This document shows positions 31,186-41,305 of a stretch of DNA of 41,651 bases, one piece after another. This DNA comes from Knoellia remsis (GTDB lineage Bacteria; Actinomycetota; Actinomycetes; Actinomycetales; Dermatophilaceae), in contig NZ_PVTI01000029.1 in assembly GCF_003002895.1 (NCBI RefSeq), positions 1-41,651 on the forward strand. Direction: 5' to 3'. The notes under the pieces were generated by a model, which did no database searches, had not been told where the DNA came from, and saw only the letters and a program-made list of their open reading frames with translations. Every line of letters begins with the position of its first letter. Within the stretch, counting starts at the first letter, position 1. The translations under genes and the position numbers were made by a program.

Positions 31186-31259
31186 CGACCCCGACGGGAC
31201 TCGAACCCGCGACCTCCGCCGTGACAGGGCGGCGCGCTAACCAACTGCGCTACGGGGCC
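31186..31259 (-). tRNA. tRNA-Asp (GTC)
   Basis: The minus strand starts GGCCCCGTAGCGCAGTTGG. The anticodon stem CCGCC/GGCGG encloses loop CTGTCAC with anticodon GTC. The T arm is CGGGTTCGAGTCCCG. The acceptor pairs GGCCCCG with CGGGGTC (one G-U at the end) and the discriminator is G. CCA is not encoded (CAC follows). Confidence 0.97.
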
Positions 31260-31284
31260 TTGCTGGTGCAAGACCTGACTTGCG

Positions 31285-31357
31285 TATCCCCAACGGGATT
31301 CGAACCCGTGCTACCGCCGTGAAAGGGCGGGGTCCTAGGCCGCTAGACGATGGGGAC
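31285..31357 (-). tRNA. tRNA-Glu (TTC)
   Basis: The minus strand starts GTCCCCATCGTCTAGCGGC. The anticodon stem CCGCC/GGCGG encloses CTTTCAC with anticodon TTC. The T arm is CGGGTTCGAATCCCG, and acceptor GTCCCCA/TGGGGAT has a terminal G-U pair, with discriminator A. CCA is not encoded. It lies 25 bases before tRNA-Asp on the same strand, so the two are cotranscribed. Confidence 0.97.
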
Positions 31358-31431
31358 CGGACCTGCTGTTGCCTGACCGGACCCTCCACGTCGCGCAGCG
31401 CGCAGCGCTCGGATCCGTCGAGGACTCGGAA

Positions 31432-31461
31432 AGCATAGGGGACGACCCCGGGCCCGACCAA
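31432..31461 (-). promoter_or_regulatory. Promoter of the tRNA-Glu/tRNA-Asp unit
   Basis: On the minus strand TTGGTC (31461-31456) and TATGCT (31437-31432) are separated by 18 bases, a good SigA-type pair. Transcription would start near 31425, about 68 bases before tRNA-Glu. The surrounding DNA is otherwise without a gene (31358-31551). Confidence 0.65.
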
Positions 31462-31498
31462 AACGAGGGCGGCATGGTCGGGGTGGGGGCGTGTCAAG

Positions 31499-31538
31499 GT
31501 CATGCCGGACCGGGCACATCTGCCGGGTTCGGCATGAC
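31499..31538 (-). terminator. Hairpin after the GntR gene
   Basis: GTCATGCCG (31499-31507) pairs with CGGCATGAC (31530-31538), and inner bases CCGGGCA/TGCCGG add a second stem. It lies 13 bases after the stop of the GntR gene on the minus strand. There is no U-tract. It could be a terminator of the operon or, less likely, a second regulator site. Confidence 0.6.
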
Positions 31539-31551
31539 ATTGATGCCGCCG

Positions 31552-31926
31552 TCAGGCGCGGGCCTGGCGGAGGGCGGCGCGGACGAGGTCGATCGCAGCG
31601 GAGTCGGTGAGCCCGGCGGCGGCCGCGCTCGCTGCAAAGGCCGTCGCGCTGCGGTGCACGGCCCGGTCGGCGGCCATCGCCCCACCGGCCACGACGGTCC
31701 CCGCTCGGCGGCGGGTCACGACCAAACCCTCTGCCTCGAGCTCCTTGTAGGCCCGGGCAATGGTGTTCACGGCCAGGCCGAGGTCGGCCGCGAGCGCACG
31801 CACCGTCGGCAGGCGGTCCCCCGTGGCGAGCTGGCCATGGGAGATGAGTCCGGCCAGCTGGGTGCGAACCTGCTCGTAGGGCGGTTCCGGCGCCGAGACG
31901 TCAACGGTGATGACAGGTTCGCTCAC
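31552..31926 (-). CDS. GntR-family regulator, YtrA-like
   Basis: A 124-residue repressor-type protein. The winged helix is at about residues 16-80: PPYEQVRTQLAGLISHGQLA, TGDRLPTVRALAADLGLAVN and TIARAYKELEAEGLVVTRR. The remaining 45 residues form a short Ala-rich helical tail, as in the YtrA subfamily, which lacks a large ligand domain. It is the second gene after a membrane protein (85-base gap). A perfect palindrome in front of that membrane gene (32938-32971) is the likely operator, giving autoregulation of both genes. The inducer is unknown. Confidence 0.92.
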   Translation of the reverse strand: MSEPVITVDVSAPEPPYEQVRTQLAGLISHGQLATGDRLPTVRALAADLGLAVNTIARAYKELEAEGLVVTRRRAGTVVAGGAMAADRAVHRSATAFAASAAAAGLTDSAAIDLVRAALRQARA

Positions 31927-32011
31927 CGACGGATCCCCTCATGTGTACCCGAGCAGCTCAACGTGCCCGGGTCGCTTGCGGCCACTGAGGCGCCGAGAGC
32001 GGGCACATCAT

Positions 32012-32929
32012 TCATGACGCCACCCCAGCCTTGTCCGGCGAGGGCGCCTCAGCGCTCGCGGGCATAGGCGGTCCCGGAGTGACCAAGGCTCGGATACCGG
32101 TGAGCACGAGAGCGAAACCGACGATGATCCCCGCGACCACACACCAGTAGAGAACCGTCCAGCCGAGCCCGTCGAACATCGCCGGTCCGTCCTCCTTCGC
32201 CGATCGGATCACCATGGTCCAGGAGCCGCTGAACGTGAACAGAAGGGCGCCGCCGGTGACGAGCGAGGCGAACGTGGCGCCTCGGAGCACCCGCGTCCGC
32301 GAGCTGGTGCGCACCGCCAGGTCGACGTCCTCGAGGGCCGGCCCGAGCGCGGGCCGGGCCTCGACCTCGCGAAGCCCCCACCACGTGAGCCCGGCGAGCA
32401 CGAGCCCGCCGACGAGGATTGGCCATGCGTAGAACGGGCCGGGATAGGGGCTGTGGCCGGTTGCTCCGGTCTCCCACGTGAGCTCGAGCCCGCTGCCGAT
32501 CGTGTCCGCCGTGAAGGACGCGATGGCAAGCACGACGAGACTCACCGCAGCGCCCGTGACAGCAAGTCGAGCGGACCCGCCAGGGCGCCTGTCCGGCATA
32601 CGCAGGGCGGCCGATCGAACGGGACCGGACGGACGCGGCCACGTCCGCTCGGCGACGATCGCCACGACAGTCATGGCAATGCCGACCAATGCCGGGAGCG
32701 CGGGCAGACTGCGCGACTGGTTGTCCGGGCCCAGCCAGAGCCAGAGGACGAGCGCGCCGACACCTGCGGCGCCGGCGGCTGCCGAAGCGAGCACGGAGCG
32801 ACGCCGAGCGTCCCGTGCCTCCTCGCCCAGCTCGGTACGCCGCAGCGCGATCATCGCCGGGGCGAGCGTCGAGAGCACTGCCACCAGTAGCGCGACGATG
32901 AGCAACCCGTTGAGTGCGATCCCTGCCAT
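32012..32929 (-). CDS. Multi-span membrane protein under GntR control
   Basis: A 305-residue integral membrane protein with about seven hydrophobic segments (for example LLIVALLVAVLSTLAPAMIA, LPALVGIAMTVVAIVAE, FYAWPILVGGLVLAGLTWWG and VLYWCVVAGIIVGFALVLTG). No transporter signature or catalytic motif is recognised. ATG 32929 has AGGAGGGG seven bases upstream. YtrA-type regulators commonly control a membrane protein or ABC transporter that responds to cell-envelope stress or antibiotics, so this may be a sensor or resistance protein (inference). No ABC ATPase gene is nearby. Confidence 0.85.
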   Translation of the reverse strand: MAGIALNGLLIVALLVAVLSTLAPAMIALRRTELGEEARDARRRSVLASAAAGAAGVGALVLWLWLGPDNQSRSLPALPALVGIAMTVVAIVAERTWPRPSGPVRSAALRMPDRRPGGSARLAVTGAAVSLVVLAIASFTADTIGSGLELTWETGATGHSPYPGPFYAWPILVGGLVLAGLTWWGLREVEARPALGPALEDVDLAVRTSSRTRVLRGATFASLVTGGALLFTFSGSWTMVIRSAKEDGPAMFDGLGWTVLYWCVVAGIIVGFALVLTGIRALVTPGPPMPASAEAPSPDKAGVAS

Positions 32930-32937
32930 GACCCCTC

Positions 32938-32971
32938 CTATGTCTCAATGACTCAATACATTGAGACATAG
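32938..32971. promoter_or_regulatory. Palindromic operator for the GntR operon
   Basis: CTATGTCTCAATG (32938-32950) and CATTGAGACATAG (32959-32971) are perfect inverted 13-mers with an 8-base gap. The AT-rich palindrome is unlike its GC-rich surroundings and ends nine bases before the membrane-protein ATG, overlapping the start of the AGGAGG site. Binding by the GntR protein would block transcription or initiation. A TTGACG lies upstream on the minus strand (around 32985). Confidence 0.8.
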
Positions 32972-33013
32972 GTGCGACGGGCTCGTCAAGAGCGAGCCAC
33001 TGCCCTTGTCAGC

Positions 33014-34066
33014 TCACGACGGGTTGGCCCAGGCGTGCAGCCGGTCGGCGTCCCATGTCGTGACGATCCGGTCGACGGGGATGCCGAGGCGCTCGGCGCG
33101 TTCGCACCCGTAGGCCTTCATGTCGAGCTGCCCCGGCGCGTGCGCGTCGGAGTCGATCGCGAAGAGGCAGCCGATGTCGAGGGCCAGCTCGATGAGCTCG
33201 TCCGGCGGGTCCTGGCGCTCGGGGCGGGAGTTGATCTCGACCGCCGTGTCGCCCTCCAGGCACGCCTCGAAGACCTCGCGCGCGTCGAACTCCGACTGCG
33301 GCCGCGTCCCGCGCGACCCGGTGACGAGCCGCCCGGTGCAGTGTCCGAGGACGTTGACCCGCGGGTTCGAGACGGCCGCGACCATGCGCTTGGTCATCGG
33401 CGCCCGGTTCATCTTCAGCTTGCTGTGCACCGACGCGGTGACGAGGTCGAGCCGGCCGAGCATCGCGTCGGTCTGGTCGAGCGAGCCGTCGTCGAGGATG
33501 TCGACCTCGATCCCCTTGAAGAGCCTGAACCCTTGTCCCACACCACGGTTGATCGCGTCGACGATGGCGATCTGCTTGGTCAACCGCTCCGCGGTGAGGC
33601 CGTTCGCGACGCGCAGCTGGGGGCTGTGGTCGGTGAGCACCATCCACTCGTGGCCGAGCTCGATGCCGGTGAGCACCATCTCGTCGATGGGCGAACCGCC
33701 GTCGCTCCAGTCCGAGTGCAGGTGGCAGTCGCCGCGCAGCGCGGCATACAGGTCCTCACCACCCGCTGCGAGCGGACCGCCGCTCTGCGTCTGGAGCGAG
33801 GCGAGGTATGCCGGCAGCTCGCCGCGCGCGGCCTCCTCGACGACCGCTGCGGTCGTCTTGCCGATGCCGTGGATCTGCTGGAGCGTGCCCTGCTCGGCCC
33901 GGGACGCGATCTCGTCGTCGCCGAGCTGCTTGAGCGCCTTGACGGCGTTCCGGAAGGCCTCGACCCGGTAGGTGCCGGCGCGCGAGCGCTCGAGCAGGAA
34001 CGCGATACGACGCAGCGCCTCGACGGGGTCGACCAGGGCCTGCAGTGGCTCGAGCATGTGGACCAT
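33014..34066 (-). CDS. Helix-hairpin-helix plus PHP-domain phosphoesterase
   Basis: A 350-residue protein. Residues 1-90 are helical with a helix-hairpin-helix (GTLQQIHGIGKTTAAVVEEA), like the N-terminus of polymerase X. The PHP metal-dependent phosphoesterase domain then begins, with DCHLHSDWSDG, MVLTDHSP, VTASVHSK, NVLGHCTGR, EINSRPE and AIDSDAHA. These supply the His and Asp/Glu ligands of a trinuclear site. It looks like the ends of bacterial PolX joined without the polymerase core. A DNA-repair or histidinol-phosphatase-like function is possible. ATG 34066 (with GGGGG upstream) or 34057 both fit. The 5' leader contains one copy of a 19-bp direct repeat. Confidence 0.9.
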   Translation of the reverse strand: MVHMLEPLQALVDPVEALRRIAFLLERSRAGTYRVEAFRNAVKALKQLGDDEIASRAEQGTLQQIHGIGKTTAAVVEEAARGELPAYLASLQTQSGGPLAAGGEDLYAALRGDCHLHSDWSDGGSPIDEMVLTGIELGHEWMVLTDHSPQLRVANGLTAERLTKQIAIVDAINRGVGQGFRLFKGIEVDILDDGSLDQTDAMLGRLDLVTASVHSKLKMNRAPMTKRMVAAVSNPRVNVLGHCTGRLVTGSRGTRPQSEFDAREVFEACLEGDTAVEINSRPERQDPPDELIELALDIGCLFAIDSDAHAPGQLDMKAYGCERAERLGIPVDRIVTTWDADRLHAWANPS

Positions 34067-34069
34067 GCC

Positions 34070-34263
34070 CCCAGTCTCGCCCACGACGGCGCCGGTGAGA
34101 CGAGGTCGGTGAGGTGCGCGGACGGGATACGCGTCTGCCCGATCCGGCTCGCGAGCCAAGCCGTCATACGCAAGCCGGATCGATCCGGCTTGCGAAGCAC
34201 GCGGCGGCTCGCGAGCCGGATCGTGTCGGGCCTGGCCGCCCCATCCCAGTCTCGCCCACGACG
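34070..34263. repeat. Nested palindromes bracketed by a 19-bp direct repeat
   Basis: CCCAGTCTCGCCCACGACG occurs at 34070-34088 and again at 34245-34263. Between them are GATCCGGCTCGCGAGCC (34141-34157) and its exact reverse complement GGCTCGCGAGCCGGATC (34206-34222). A perfect 26-base palindrome lies inside (34169-34194, arm GATCCGGCTTGCG). GGCTCGCGAGCC is itself palindromic. The region lies between the PHP gene start and the desulfurase-like gene stop and contains no gene. Confidence 0.92.
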
Positions 34264-34272
34264 CGGGTCCGG

Positions 34273-35481
34273 TCAGAGGAGCTCCGCGAGGGCGGTGAGG
34301 AGGCGGTCGATGTCGCCGTCGTCGGTGTAGGGCGCGAGACCGACCCGGACACCGCCGAGGTCGCCGAGTCCGAGGTGACGTGACGCCTCGAGCGCGTAGA
34401 AGTGACCCGCCGGCGCGTTGACCCCACGCTCGGCGAGGGCGCGGCTGACGTCGGCCGACGCGCGGCCCTCGACGGTGAAGAGCAGCGTGGGGGTGCGCTT
34501 GCGGGCGTTCGAGTGCAGCCGCACACCGGGCAGCTCCCGCAGGCCCGCCTCGAGGCGCGTGAGCAGCCGATGCTCGTGCTCCTCGAGGGCCGCGAACCCG
34601 GCGAGGACCCGCTCGCGCCGCGACATCCCGGAGCTCGCCGCGTCCGGGTCGAGGCCGGCGAGCACGTCGACCGCCGCCGTCGTCCCCGCGAGCAGTTCGT
34701 AGGGCAGCGTCCCCAGCTCGAACCGCTCCGGCACCGCATCGCCCGACGGCAGCAGCTTGTCCATCGTCAGCGTCTCGAGCAGCGCCGGCGCAGCCGCGAC
34801 GACGCCGACGTGCGGACCGAGGAACTTGTAGGGGGAGCACGTCCAGAAGTCCACCCCGAGCGCGTCGAGGTCAACCGAGGCATGCGCCGTCGCATGGACC
34901 CCGTCCACCCAGTGCAGCGCCCCGACCTCGTGGACGGCGCGGGCGATCTTGCAGACCGGCGGCTTCGTGCCGATGAGGTTCGACGCGGCACTCGTCGCGA
35001 CGAGGCGGGTGCGCTCGGTGATGAGGTCGGTGACCTCGCGGGAGTGCAGCTCGCCGGTATCGCCCTCGAACCCGGCCCACTTCACGACGGCGCCGATGGC
35101 CTCGGCGGCCTGCACCCATGGGCGGATGTTCGAGTCGTGGTCGAGGCGGGTCACGATGACCTCGTCACCGGGCTGCCACGTCCGGGCGAGGGCCCGGGAC
35201 AGGTCGTAGGTCAGGGCCGTCGCGCTGCGCCCGAAGACGATTCCGCGCGGGTCGGCACCGAGCAGGTCGGCCATCGCCTCGCGTGCCTCGACGACCACCG
35301 CGTCCGCGCGGCGGGCGCTCGCCGTGTCGGTGCCGCGGTTCGAGATCGCGCTGAGGAGGGTGTCGCGGACGGCGTCGCCGACGGGCATCGGGGTCTGGGA
35401 CCCGCCGGGCCCGTCGAAGTGCGCCGCACCCTCCGTGAGCGCGGGGAAGAGGGCCCGCACCGCTGCCACGTCATACGCCAT
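34273..35481 (-). CDS. Cysteine-desulfurase-like PLP aminotransferase (class V)
   Basis: A 402-residue PLP enzyme of the cysteine-desulfurase-like class V group (TIGR01976 type). HFDGPGGSQTPMPVGDAVRD near residue 20, RSATALTYDLSRALARTW, RLDHDSNIRPWVQAAEA, WVDGVHATAHASVDLDALGV and the PLP-lysine motif TCSPYKFLGPHVG are visible. ATG 35481 is chosen; the longer frame to 35568 runs into repeats. No catalytic Cys loop like that of IscS is obvious, so sulfur transfer is not certain. It lacks suf or isc neighbours. Its stop is ten bases from the repeat that separates it from the PHP gene. Confidence 0.9.
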   Translation of the reverse strand: MAYDVAAVRALFPALTEGAAHFDGPGGSQTPMPVGDAVRDTLLSAISNRGTDTASARRADAVVVEAREAMADLLGADPRGIVFGRSATALTYDLSRALARTWQPGDEVIVTRLDHDSNIRPWVQAAEAIGAVVKWAGFEGDTGELHSREVTDLITERTRLVATSAASNLIGTKPPVCKIARAVHEVGALHWVDGVHATAHASVDLDALGVDFWTCSPYKFLGPHVGVVAAAPALLETLTMDKLLPSGDAVPERFELGTLPYELLAGTTAAVDVLAGLDPDAASSGMSRRERVLAGFAALEEHEHRLLTRLEAGLRELPGVRLHSNARKRTPTLLFTVEGRASADVSRALAERGVNAPAGHFYALEASRHLGLGDLGGVRVGLAPYTDDGDIDRLLTALAELL

Positions 35482-35521
35482 GGCGCCAACGTACTGCGCG
35501 CGCTTCAGCCCCGCCGCAGCG

Positions 35522-35632
35522 CTGACCGGCAGATGGCACCGACCGGCATACCGCACAGGGTGAGACAAACCGCGCCGACCGGCATACGGCGCCGACCGGC
35601 ATCCGGGACCGCCGGCATACGTTGCCGGTCAG
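35522..35632. repeat. Dispersed CCGGCATAC copies with terminal inverted arms
   Basis: The gap between the desulfurase-like gene and the next gene holds several copies of GACCGGCAT(AC/CC) near 35541, 35575, 35595 and 35610. CTGACCGGCA (35522-35531) and TGCCGGTCAG (35623-35632) are inverted arms, the second overlapping the stop of the neighbouring gene. The region is 147 bases long and carries no gene. Confidence 0.75.
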
Positions 35633-36369
35633 GCGCAGGCAGGTGCCTTCGCCACCGCAGCGGCGGCCGCGGCGTAGGCCGGGATGCTCTTCTGCGCGCC
35701 GCCGACCGCCTTGAGCCACGCCTGGTGGTATGCGCCCATGTCGGCGTGCGCCTTGCCGGCCATCGCCCGCATGTGCAGCGACCACTCGCTCTGCACGGTC
35801 GTGCCCGTGACGCGGACCTTGTCGAGCGCGGCGAGGCGGGTCGAGCAGGCCGTGATCGTCGGGTCGTCGGGGGCGACCGCCACGGCGTCGGCGCAGGCCT
35901 TGCCCGTCGCCTGGTACTGCTTCGTCGCCGCCGCGAACTCCTTCTCGTCGGCGAGCCCGAACGCCTTCGACGCGGCATACACCTTCTGGGTCTGTTCGAA
36001 CGTCGCCTTGCCCGCGACCTTCTGCAGGTAGGCGTCGGTGTGGGTCTTCCAGTGCGCCGCCGAGTTCTTCGCGGCGGCGGCGATGCGGTCAGACGCCTTG
36101 ACCTGCGCGACGCAGGCAGAGCGCGCCTCGGCGGCGGGGTCCTCGGTCGGCGTCGGGCTGGCCGTCTCACTCGGCGCGTCACTCGTGGCCGCGCTCGTCG
36201 ACGAGGCCGCCGACCGCGACCGCTCGCTCGACGCGGTCGTGTCCGACGAGCCGTCCGAGCTCAGCATGCGACCGACGGCCCAGGACCCTCCTGCGACGAG
36301 GACGATGGCCAGGACCGCGATGACCCCGGTGAGCATCCCGAACCGGCTCTGCGATGCATGTCTCCCCAT
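35629..36369 (-). CDS. Membrane-anchored exported protein of unknown function
   Basis: A 246-residue protein. One N-terminal membrane segment (MLTGVIAVLAIVLVAGGSWA, about residues 12-31) is followed by a Ser/Thr/Ala-rich linker to about residue 80. The outer domain is helical and Ala/Lys-rich (KVAGKATFEQTQKVYAASKA). Three Cys residues (ARSACVAQ, GKACADAV and TACSTRL) plus the final APACA suggest disulfides. No family is recognised. ATG 36369 is chosen, with GGGAGACATG close by. The gene stands alone, with an 88-base gap before the next gene. Confidence 0.75.
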   Translation of the reverse strand: MGRHASQSRFGMLTGVIAVLAIVLVAGGSWAVGRMLSSDGSSDTTASSERSRSAASSTSAATSDAPSETASPTPTEDPAAEARSACVAQVKASDRIAAAAKNSAAHWKTHTDAYLQKVAGKATFEQTQKVYAASKAFGLADEKEFAAATKQYQATGKACADAVAVAPDDPTITACSTRLAALDKVRVTGTTVQSEWSLHMRAMAGKAHADMGAYHQAWLKAVGGAQKSIPAYAAAAAAVAKAPACA

Positions 36370-36457
36370 CCATCGAGCGTGACATGCACGGTGCGGCCGG
36401 TGGGCGCGTTTTTGGCGAACTCATCCGGATGGCTCGGGCGTGGTCAGATTGTGGGGG

Positions 36458-37405
36458 TCACTTGTAGCCATACCGCCGGATGACGTCCCCGTTGCGCACC
36501 GTGGTCCCCGCATCGTCCACGCGCAGCGCGCGCAGCGGGTCGTCGCCGACGACACGGCCCGTATGCCGGCCGCTCACCTCGAGCGTCGGCCTCCCGTCCC
36601 CGAACGGCCACCACCAGGAATGGACGCGCGCGGAGCGGACGGTGACGCCCGGCGCGGTCCCGGCCGCGAGTCCGCCGTTGCCCTCGGCGCAGCTGCCCGG
36701 CGTCGTCACGGTGGTGCTGCGGTCGATCGTCTCGAACGTCGTCCGTCGGCACCGGCCGCCCTGCGTCGTGCCGAGCACCAGCACCCCGTCCCGTCCGACG
36801 GCGGCCTCGGTGTCGGTGCGCAGCGTGATGCGCGACGAACTCGGGTCGACGAGGACGAGCGTGCCGTCCTTCGTCCGCAGGACCCCGACCGACGGCAGGC
36901 TGCCGTCCTCACCGACGACGGGTTCACCGGTCCCCGTCGCCGTGGGCTGCGGAGTCTGCCATGACTCCTTGCCGTTGCCGTCGACGCCGATGAGCCGGCA
37001 CGAGACCGGCGTCCCACCGCAGGCCTGGACGACCGTGGTCGACGGGCTGCCGGCGACGAGCCGCAGCGTGTGGGCCGGTGGGCCCTGCCAGGTCCACCGC
37101 GACCGGCCGTCCAGCCCGGCACCGTCCAGGGTGGAGGTGCGCAGGATGAGCAGTCGCCCGCCGCCGATGGCCTTCGTGCCACCCGTCACGGACCCGAGCG
37201 TGATGCGGGTGCCCGTGACGAGGTCGATGGCGACGTTCGCGTCGCCCGCGACGAGAGCCCGGCCGCCGAGGACGTCGCCCCCGACCGCTGCCGTCTCCCA
37301 CTCGCCCTCGAGCCCCTCGGTTCCCGGGGCGGTGAGCCAGCCGACCACCCCGGCGAGGAGGACCACGGCCGCCGCGAGGACGGCATACCGGATCCCCCGC
37401 GGCAT
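36458..37405 (-). CDS. Exported beta-propeller-like protein with N-terminal anchor
   Basis: A 315-residue protein. The N-terminus MPRGIRYAVLAAAVVLLAGV is a membrane anchor. The rest is rich in short strand-forming segments with repeats of the type VGEDGSLPSVGVLRTKDGTL and AVGRDGVLVLGTTQGG, like PQQ-type beta-propellers, with four or more Cys. GTG 37411 (overlapping the guaB1 stop as GTGA) and ATG 37405 are equally plausible starts. The gene is probably cotranscribed with guaB1. A role in surface or periplasmic scaffolding is only a guess, since no specific family is identified. Confidence 0.75.
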   Translation of the reverse strand: MPRGIRYAVLAAAVVLLAGVVGWLTAPGTEGLEGEWETAAVGGDVLGGRALVAGDANVAIDLVTGTRITLGSVTGGTKAIGGGRLLILRTSTLDGAGLDGRSRWTWQGPPAHTLRLVAGSPSTTVVQACGGTPVSCRLIGVDGNGKESWQTPQPTATGTGEPVVGEDGSLPSVGVLRTKDGTLVLVDPSSSRITLRTDTEAAVGRDGVLVLGTTQGGRCRRTTFETIDRSTTVTTPGSCAEGNGGLAAGTAPGVTVRSARVHSWWWPFGDGRPTLEVSGRHTGRVVGDDPLRALRVDDAGTTVRNGDVIRRYGYK

Positions 37406-37407
37406 GG

Positions 37408-40300
<2,893 letters not shown>

Positions 40301-40322
40301 CTGACGGCGCAGGCCAGCTGGT

Positions 40323-41063
40323 CTAGAGGTGGTCCAGCCAGTGCGCGGCGTGACGGTATTGATGACTCGGTGGACGGTCAGCATTGATGGTCGTCCACAG
40401 TGGGGGCTCCATTCCGATGACATGGGACCACCGTTCCCACCACCACGACGGGCCGAGGGGAGTCGCCATCGGTAGCCGGTGACCTGCGAGACGCCGTCCG
40501 CCACCGCGCGCCCGCGCTGCAACTTCACCGCCGTCCCAATCACGGGCATGCACGACCAGGCCCGTGTCGGCATGGGCCACGACGAGGCCATACCCGCATT
40601 GCCTCAACACAGAACGCACGGCCTTCAGGCTGAGCTGCTTGGGGTCGTCCGTGGCGCGGCTCAAGGTCGTGCGAGGCACCCCGAGCCGTTCCGCAGCTGA
40701 ACGCATCGAGGCGTGCCCATCGACGGTCTGGCGGACTGCCGACGCGATTTCTCTGCCCTCGCAACTGATCGGGTTGAGAGAAAGGGTTGGGCGTGGGCCC
40801 AGCGGAACGATGGCGAGCCCGTATGCCGTCTCCGCGAGTGCCGCGAGCACGGTTCCCAGCGCCATGTCACCTGCTCGAGACTCCAAGCGGGCGAGTTGGC
40901 TGTCGGAGAAGCCGCGACGTTCCGCATAGGCCCGCTGGCTCTCACGGTGTCGAAGCCGGTCACGACGCAGGGCCTGACCGATCATGTCGTCGTCGCCCAT
41001 CCGTTCACAGGCATGGTCGACCTTGCGCTCGCGCTCCAGTTCCCGATCCCGAACCCTGCGCAT
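40323..41063 (-). CDS. Two-HTH DNA-binding protein, accessory gene
   Basis: A 246-residue protein. ATG 41063 has a GGGGAG seven bases upstream. A first XRE-like helix-turn-helix lies at about residues 32-80 (IGQALRRDRLRHRESQRAY, RRGFSDSQLARLESRAG). A second lies at about 118-160 (MRSAAERLGVPRTTLSRATD). The tail contains PSWWWERWSHVIG, rich in aromatic residues. No toxin or catalytic motif is recognised. GC is lower than in the flanking core genes. The gene is bracketed by inverted pairs of a 30-bp repeat, 57-140 bases before its start and 23-112 bases after its stop, which could be its own binding sites or ends of a mobile cassette. Confidence 0.75.
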   Translation of the reverse strand: MRRVRDRELERERKVDHACERMGDDDMIGQALRRDRLRHRESQRAYAERRGFSDSQLARLESRAGDMALGTVLAALAETAYGLAIVPLGPRPTLSLNPISCEGREIASAVRQTVDGHASMRSAAERLGVPRTTLSRATDDPKQLSLKAVRSVLRQCGYGLVVAHADTGLVVHARDWDGGEVAARARGGGRRLAGHRLPMATPLGPSWWWERWSHVIGMEPPLWTTINADRPPSHQYRHAAHWLDHL

Positions 41064-41119
41064 GTGCTCTCCCCTCACCGATCTGACTGCAGCATCGGGC
41101 CGACCACTGACAGCGAGGG

Positions 41120-41203
41120 GTGGTCCAAAGGACGACGCAAGATCAGAGCGTTCTGTCCGATGCAATCCAGTTCGTGGTCCAAAGGACGACGCAAGATCAG
41201 AGC
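41120..41203. repeat. Paired 30-bp repeats upstream of the HTH gene, inverted
   Basis: Copies at 41120-41149 and 41174-41203 begin GTGGTCCAAAGGACGACGC and end AAGATCAGAGC, spaced 54 bases. They are the reverse complement of the pair at 40211-40300 with a single difference (T for C in GTGGTCC). They lie where the promoter of the HTH gene is expected. Confidence 0.95.
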
Positions 41204-41305
41204 ATCGCGGGACCTGTGATGACGTCCGACCCCAGTGTCCGGCGCTCGGCGTGGAGAGCGTCAGCGGCGGGGCGGGCGGGGGAAGACCATCGACGTGCGC
41301 TCCAT

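Noticed and set aside
40323-41063. Toxin-antitoxin module
   Set aside because: Only one gene is present, with two HTH segments. No small partner gene or toxin motif lies beside it.
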